Assembly: GCF_000721235.1 (NCBI RefSeq)
Contig: NZ_JOFH01000022.1
Span: forward strand, 82,839 to 146,838
Direction of reading: 5' to 3'
Length of the DNA: 64,000 nucleotides
Origin: Streptomyces olivaceus
GTDB lineage: Bacteria > Actinomycetota > Actinomycetes > Streptomycetales > Streptomycetaceae
Below, piece after piece: positions 59,894-64,000 of this stretch. Numbering within the stretch: the stretch's first letter is position 1; each line of letters begins with the position of its first letter. The translations under genes and the position numbers were made by a program. The notes beneath the pieces are model-generated. The model was given only the letters and a program-made list of their open reading frames with translations, did not search any database and was not told the origin of the DNA.

Positions 59894-61501
59894 ATGAACC
59901 GTAAGACTTTGGTGCTGCCGGCCGTAGTCGGCCTGCTCGCGCCGGTGCTCGCTGCCTGCGGCGGGTCCGACGGCGGCAGTGGCGGAGGGGACGCGATCGC
60001 TGTCGGCACCACGGACCGGTTCACCATCACGAAGGACGTCCCGGCGCCCTTCGACCCGGCGTACGCCTACGACATCGGCGCCTGGAACATCATGCGCCAC
60101 ACCGCCCAGACGCTGATGACCCAGCCCCGCGGCGACGGCGAACCCGTCCCCGAGGCCGCCCAGCAGTGCGGCTTCACCGACACCGGCAACGAGCGCTATG
60201 CCTGCACGCTGCGCGACGGTCTGAAGTTCAGCAACGGCGACGACCTCACCGCCGAGGACGTCAAGTACTCCATCGACCGCGCCGTGAGCCTGGAGGCCGA
60301 CACCGAGGTCGGCAAGGTGCTGCTGTCGACGGTGGACACCGTGGAGACCAAGGGCGACCGCGAGGTCGTCTTCCACCTCAAGACCGCCGACGCCACCTTC
60401 CCGTACAAGCTCTCCACACCCGTGGCCAGCATCCTGAACAAGGAGCAGTACGCGAAGGACAAGTTCCGCGACGGCTTCGACCTCGACGGGTCGGGCCCGT
60501 ACGAGATGAAGAGCGAGTCCAAGAACGGCGTCCTCTCCAAGATCGTGTTCACCAAGAACCCCACCTACAAGGGGAGCGTCAAGGTGAACAACGACAAGGT
60601 GGAACTGGTGTCCTTCGAGGACGCCGAGACCATGGGGAACGCGCTGGACAAGGGCGACATCGACGTCATGACGCGCGCGATGACCCCGGAGCAGGTCAAG
60701 AAGCTCTCCGACAGCAGCCAGGGCGCCGTCAAACTCGTCGAGGTGTCCGGCCTGGAGATCCGCTATCTGGGCTTCAACGTCGACGCGGCCAGCGTCGAGG
60801 ACAAGGCCGTCCGGCAGGCGATGGCCCAGGTCATCAACCGCGCCGAACTCGTCTCCAGGGTCTACGGCTCCCAGGCCGAGCCGCTGTACTCGATGGTCCC
60901 GGCCGGCATCACCGGCCACTCCAACTCGTTCTTCAACAAGTACGGCGACCCGAGCGTCGCCAAGGCGAAGCAGACGCTGAAGTCCGCGGGCATCGACTCG
61001 CCCATCGAGCTGACCCTGCACTACACCACGGACCACTACGGCGCCGCCACGAAGCTCGAGTTCGAGGAGCTGCAGCGACAGCTCAACGCCAGCGGCCTGT
61101 TCGACATCAAGCTCGACGGCAAGCCCTGGGACATCTTCCGGCCGGCCGAGCGCAGGCTCGAGTACGACGTCTTCGGCATGGGCTGGTTCCCCGACTTCCC
61201 CGACGCGGACAGCTTCATCGCACCGTTCCTCGACGAGGACAACACCCTCAAGTCGCCCTACCTGAACCAGAAGATCATCAAGGACCTGATCCCCGAGTCG
61301 CGCAGTGAGGCCGACCGCCTCTCCGCCGCCGACAGCCTCACGGAGATCCAGGACATCACCGCCGCGGACGTCCCGCTGATCCCGCTGTGGCAGGGCAAGC
61401 AGTACGTGGCCGCCCGGGACGACGTCACCGGCGCCGCCTACCTGCTCAACTCCTCCTCGACGCTCCAGCTCTGGGAGCTGGGCCGGGGCGTGAGCGGCTG
61501 A
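59894..61501 (+). CDS. ABC transporter substrate-binding lipoprotein (family 5)
   Basis: 535 aa. A lipoprotein signal ends with LAAC (Cys22) followed by a Gly/Ser linker. The rest resembles peptide/nickel-binding family 5 proteins (FSNGDDLTAEDVKYSIDRAV, GFNVDAASVEDKAVRQAMAQ, FGMGWFPDFPDADSF). It would bind a peptide, metal chelate or other solute outside the cell. GGAGAAA precedes the ATG. No permease or ATPase gene is next to it, so it is an orphan component here. A strong terminator follows. Confidence 0.9.
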   Translation: MNRKTLVLPAVVGLLAPVLAACGGSDGGSGGGDAIAVGTTDRFTITKDVPAPFDPAYAYDIGAWNIMRHTAQTLMTQPRGDGEPVPEAAQQCGFTDTGNERYACTLRDGLKFSNGDDLTAEDVKYSIDRAVSLEADTEVGKVLLSTVDTVETKGDREVVFHLKTADATFPYKLSTPVASILNKEQYAKDKFRDGFDLDGSGPYEMKSESKNGVLSKIVFTKNPTYKGSVKVNNDKVELVSFEDAETMGNALDKGDIDVMTRAMTPEQVKKLSDSSQGAVKLVEVSGLEIRYLGFNVDAASVEDKAVRQAMAQVINRAELVSRVYGSQAEPLYSMVPAGITGHSNSFFNKYGDPSVAKAKQTLKSAGIDSPIELTLHYTTDHYGAATKLEFEELQRQLNASGLFDIKLDGKPWDIFRPAERRLEYDVFGMGWFPDFPDADSFIAPFLDEDNTLKSPYLNQKIIKDLIPESRSEADRLSAADSLTEIQDITAADVPLIPLWQGKQYVAARDDVTGAAYLLNSSSTLQLWELGRGVSG

Positions 61502-61521
61502 CGCCGCCCCCGGAGCCCGAA

Positions 61522-61569
61522 ACGCCGAAGGGCGTCCTCCCCCGGCCGGTGGAGGACGCCCTTCGGCGT
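61522..61569. terminator. Terminator after the binding lipoprotein
   Basis: A perfect 19-base stem (61522-61540 with 61551-61569) and 10-base loop, 21 bases past the stop. Confidence 0.92.
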
Positions 61570-61662
61570 GCGCGGTGAGCCACGGAGCACGGGGTCCCGG
61601 CGGCCGACGCGGAACCCGCGGTCCCGCGCGCGGCCCCCGGCCCCGCCCGCCCGGCCCCCGGC

Positions 61663-62334
61663 CTACTGCGCGCCGGGCCGGACCAGACCGCTCTCGTACG
61701 CGTAGACCGCGGCCTGCACCCGGTCCCGCAGCCCCAGCTTGGTCAGCACATGGCCCACGTGCGTCTTCACGGTGGTCTCACTGACGAACAGGTCGGCCGC
61801 GATCTCCGCGTTGGACAGGCCGCGCGCCACCAGCTTCAGCACCTCCACCTCACGCTCCGTCAGCGTGTGCAGGGTGTCCGGCACCGGCTCGTCCCCGGAC
61901 GGCAGATGCGTGGCGTACTTGTCCAGCAGCCGCCGGGTGATACTCGGCGCGAGCAGCGCCTCGCCGTTCGCCACCACGCGGATCGCCTGCACCAGCTCGT
62001 TGGCCGGCGCGTCCTTCAGCAGGAAGCCACTGGCCCCCGCCTTCAGCGCCTCCACCACGTACTCGTCGAGGTCGAACGTGGTCAGCACCAGCACCTTGGC
62101 CGGTCCGTCCCGCTCGGGCCCGGTGATCTGCCGGGTCGCCTCCACACCGTCCATCCGCGGCATGCGGATGTCCATGAGCACCACATCGGGCTGCAGCGCC
62201 CGCACCTGGTCGAGCGCCTGGAGGCCGTCCCCGGCCTCACCGACGACCGCGAGATCCTGCTCCGCCTCCAGAATCATCCGGAAGCCGGTGCGCAGCAGCG
62301 GCTGGTCGTCGACCAGTAGGACGCGGATGGCCAC
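61663..62334 (-). CDS. NarL/LuxR-type response regulator
   Basis: 223 aa. Receiver domain with Asp9-Asp10, phospho-acceptor Asp55 (VVLMDIRMPRMDG) and Lys104-type K in FLLKDAPANE. LuxR-type helix-turn-helix from about residue 150 (LTEREVEVLKLVARGLSNAE, then VSETTVKTHVGHVLTKLGL). No histidine kinase is adjacent within the window. It starts at ATG 62334. Target genes are unknown. Confidence 0.93.
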   Translation of the reverse strand: MAIRVLLVDDQPLLRTGFRMILEAEQDLAVVGEAGDGLQALDQVRALQPDVVLMDIRMPRMDGVEATRQITGPERDGPAKVLVLTTFDLDEYVVEALKAGASGFLLKDAPANELVQAIRVVANGEALLAPSITRRLLDKYATHLPSGDEPVPDTLHTLTEREVEVLKLVARGLSNAEIAADLFVSETTVKTHVGHVLTKLGLRDRVQAAVYAYESGLVRPGAQ

Positions 62335-62355
62335 GTAAGTCTCCTTCGGATCGGC

Positions 62356-63351
62356 TTAGCCCGGGCTCATTCTGCCCTGCTCGGCACCGACGGAGTCGGC
62401 CGCCCTCACCGGCAGCGGATACGGCGGGGGAGTGCCGCCGAACTCCGGACAGTGCGCCTGGTGGTCGCACCAGCCGCACAGCTTGGTGGGCCGGGGCCGC
62501 CAGTCACCCGTCTCGGTCGCCAGCCGGATCGCCTCCCACAGGGCCAGCAGCTTGCGCTCCACCCGCTCCAGGTCGGTCAGGACCGGGTCGTAGGTCAGCA
62601 CGTCACCACTGCCGAGATAGACCAGCTGCAGACGGCGCGGGACGACCTTCTTCAGCCGCCACACCACCAGCGCGTAGAACTTCATCTGGAACAGCGCGCT
62701 CTCGGCGTACTGCGGCCGGGGAGCCTTGCCCGTCTTGTAGTCCACGATCCGCACCTCGCCGGTGGGGGCCACGTCGACCCGGTCGATGATGCCGCGCAGC
62801 CTCAGTCCGGAGTCCAGCTCCGCCTCGACGAACAGCTCCCGGTCCGCGGGCTCCAGCCGGCTCGGGTCCTCCAGCGTGAACCAGCGCTCCACCAGCCCCT
62901 CGGCCTCCGCCAGCCAGCGCGCCAGCCGCTCGCCCTCCGGGTCGTCGGCGAACAGCTCCCCGACCTCCGGCCGGCTCCCCCGCAGGCGGTCCCACTGGCC
63001 CGGCACCAGCGCCTTCGCCCGCCCCGCCGTGCGCTCGGCCGCCGGCGCGTCGAACAGCCGCTCCAGCACCGCGTGCACCAGCGTGCCCCTCGTCGCCGCC
63101 TCGCTCGGCTTCTCCGGCAGCCGGTCGATCACCCGGAACCGGTACAGCAGCGGACACTGCATGAAGTCGCCGGCCCGTGACGGCGAGAGCGAGGAAGGCG
63201 CGGTCGCCCCGCGAGCGGGGGCCGCGGGCACGGCCGCCGCCCCCGTGACCGGCCCCCGCGCCGCCGTGTCCGCGGGCTCCGCCGCCGCTGTCGCCGCCGG
63301 TCGGGGGGATCCGCCGGTGTCCTCCGCGACATCCTCGGTACTCGTCTCCAT
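62356..63351 (-). CDS. RecB-family PD-(D/E)XK nuclease with Fe-S cysteines
   Basis: 331 aa. An Ala/Pro-rich N-tail to about residue 50, then SPSRAGDFMQCPLLYRFRVIDRLP. The nuclease core is GTLVHAVLERLF and LRGIIDRVDVAPTGEVRIVDYKTGK, with the catalytic Asp and DYK. Cys66 and CGWCDHQAHC (Cys292, Cys295, Cys301) form a 4Fe-4S pattern like AddB and Cas4. ATG 63351 is preferred over GTG 63357 on spacing from AAGG. No CRISPR genes are present, so a repair role is likely. Confidence 0.88.
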   Translation of the reverse strand: METSTEDVAEDTGGSPRPAATAAAEPADTAARGPVTGAAAVPAAPARGATAPSSLSPSRAGDFMQCPLLYRFRVIDRLPEKPSEAATRGTLVHAVLERLFDAPAAERTAGRAKALVPGQWDRLRGSRPEVGELFADDPEGERLARWLAEAEGLVERWFTLEDPSRLEPADRELFVEAELDSGLRLRGIIDRVDVAPTGEVRIVDYKTGKAPRPQYAESALFQMKFYALVVWRLKKVVPRRLQLVYLGSGDVLTYDPVLTDLERVERKLLALWEAIRLATETGDWRPRPTKLCGWCDHQAHCPEFGGTPPPYPLPVRAADSVGAEQGRMSPG

Positions 63352-63522
63352 GCCCACAGACCTTACGGCCCGCCACTGACAGTGACCCAAAGGCAGGCGT
63401 GACCCGTGCGACGGAAGGGAAGCACAGGGGTGCCGGGGCGAAACGGGCCGGGACGGACGCATACCATCGACACGAGACCCTCCCGGCCGGCAGGCGGGAG
63501 ACGCTTCGAACGAGGGGACACC

Positions 63523-64000
63523 GTGGACGTGAGCGGCGGGAGCGGGCAGCCGCGGTCCGGCAACGACGAGTCGGCCGAACCCCAGGCAGGCCCCGAGACG
63601 GCCCCGGCCCCCGACTCCACACCCCCGGACCCCGCGGCACCGTCGACCCCGGCCCCCGAACCGGCCGACCGCCGGCCCCGACCCCCCGAGGCCACGGCCC
63701 CCAGGGACCCGGACCCCTCGAACCCGGAACCGCAGGCGCCCGAAACACCCGGCCAAGCCGCACCACGTCACAACGCACCACATCACGACGCACCGGCGTC
63801 CGAGGCCCAGCTCCCCGGAACGCCCGGCGCCCCCGCCGTACCGCCCTCGGACGAGCCCTCCGCCGAAGCCGCCCCCGCGCGGAGCGAGCACGGCGAACGC
63901 GCGCCGCACGGCACCGCCCCCGACGCCCCCACCCCGGCCGGCCCCCCCCCTCCCGGGCCGCAGACACCGGGCGGGAACGGCGGCGGCACGGACCCGTGGT
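63523..64000 (+). CDS. Proline-rich N-terminus of a protein running off the window
   Basis: The frame is open from GTG 63523 to the end with no stop, giving 159 residues. They are rich in Pro, Ala, Glu and Ser (starts VDVSGGSGQPRSGNDESAEP) and show no recognisable domain, so this looks like a disordered N-terminal tail. A TACCAT -10-like element lies at 63462-63467. By position next to the RecB-like gene I would guess a site-2 (M50) membrane protease, from memory of Streptomyces gene order, but nothing in the visible part proves it. Confidence 0.55.
   Translation, partial: MDVSGGSGQPRSGNDESAEPQAGPETAPAPDSTPPDPAAPSTPAPEPADRRPRPPEATAPRDPDPSNPEPQAPETPGQAAPRHNAPHHDAPASEAQLPGTPGAPAVPPSDEPSAEAAPARSEHGERAPHGTAPDAPTPAGPPPPGPQTPGGNGGGTDPW

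Noticed and set aside
62356..63351. Cas4, as part of a CRISPR system.
   Set aside because: No repeats or other cas genes are present, and the protein fits the stand-alone RecB family.
1..64000. Rare TTA (bldA-dependent) leucine codons.
   Set aside because: The TTA or TAA triplets I checked were out of frame, in TAC/TAT contexts or intergenic. I saw no in-frame TTA in the called genes, but the check was by eye.

Overview
The window looks like chromosomal core DNA of a Streptomyces closely related to S. coelicolor. GC is very high throughout. Coding frames are almost saturated with G or C at the third codon position, GTG starts are common, and the gene content is typical of the genus: two chaplins, mycothiol ligase MshC, F420-type oxidoreductase, DUF3090 and SCO1664-family genes, and the gylR-glpF-glpK-glpD glycerol operon. 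From memory, the gene order matches the S. coelicolor SCO1652 to SCO1710 interval read in reverse. That synteny statement is recall, not a search. I see no IS element, prophage, rRNA, CRISPR array or integrated element.

Layout. 1-7.8 kb: C-terminal part of a molybdopterin oxidoreductase, a metal-citrate transporter, an MFS permease, an aldehyde/alcohol dehydrogenase pair and an ArsR-type regulator. 7.8-12.7 kb: TetR regulator divergent from an acyl-CoA dehydrogenase, YiaA/B protein, second TetR, MaoC hydratase, SoxR and a zinc-ribbon hypothetical. 12.9-17.0 kb: secreted penicillin/AHL-acylase-type Ntn hydrolase and a Tat-exported NamZ-type muramidase. 17.1-22.7 kb: a lipid/hydroxy-acid catabolic regulon (SDR, acyl-CoA ligase, TetR, ACAD10/11-type dehydrogenase, APH-fold kinase) with matching operators at both outer ends. 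22.8-28.2 kb: two DUF202 membrane proteins, NUDIX hydrolase, DMT transporter, repeat-like hypothetical and APC permease. 28.2-33.0 kb: idonate/gluconate catabolism (idnD, idnO, gntP, gntK and divergent gntR).

33.0-41.1 kb: SEC-C protein, tRNA-Leu(GAG), M20 peptidase, chpH, chpC, two small divergent hypotheticals, a degenerate RecD2-like protein and an aldo/keto reductase. 41.1-49.1 kb: LLM oxidoreductase, ferritin-like protein, CorA, then the actinobacterial phosphatase / DUF3090 / SCO1664-kinase / mshC neighbourhood and a PAC2 protein. 49.3-54.5 kb: glycerol regulon. 55.1-64.0 kb: metH, HAD phosphatase, orphan peptide-type binding lipoprotein, NarL-type response regulator, RecB-family Fe-S nuclease and the proline-rich start of a gene that leaves the window.

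The clearest system-level signal is the 17.1-22.7 kb module. The kinase and dehydrogenase together look like the two halves of mammalian ACAD10/11, and with the SDR and ligase they resemble the Pseudomonas levulinate (lva) pathway. Other repeated signals are paired TetR operators for two further regulators, GylR operators, a dispersed intergenic repeat present twice, and a RecD2-like protein whose ATP-binding motif has decayed. Start sites were chosen from ribosome binding sites, overlaps and family N-termini. Where they are uncertain the entry says so.
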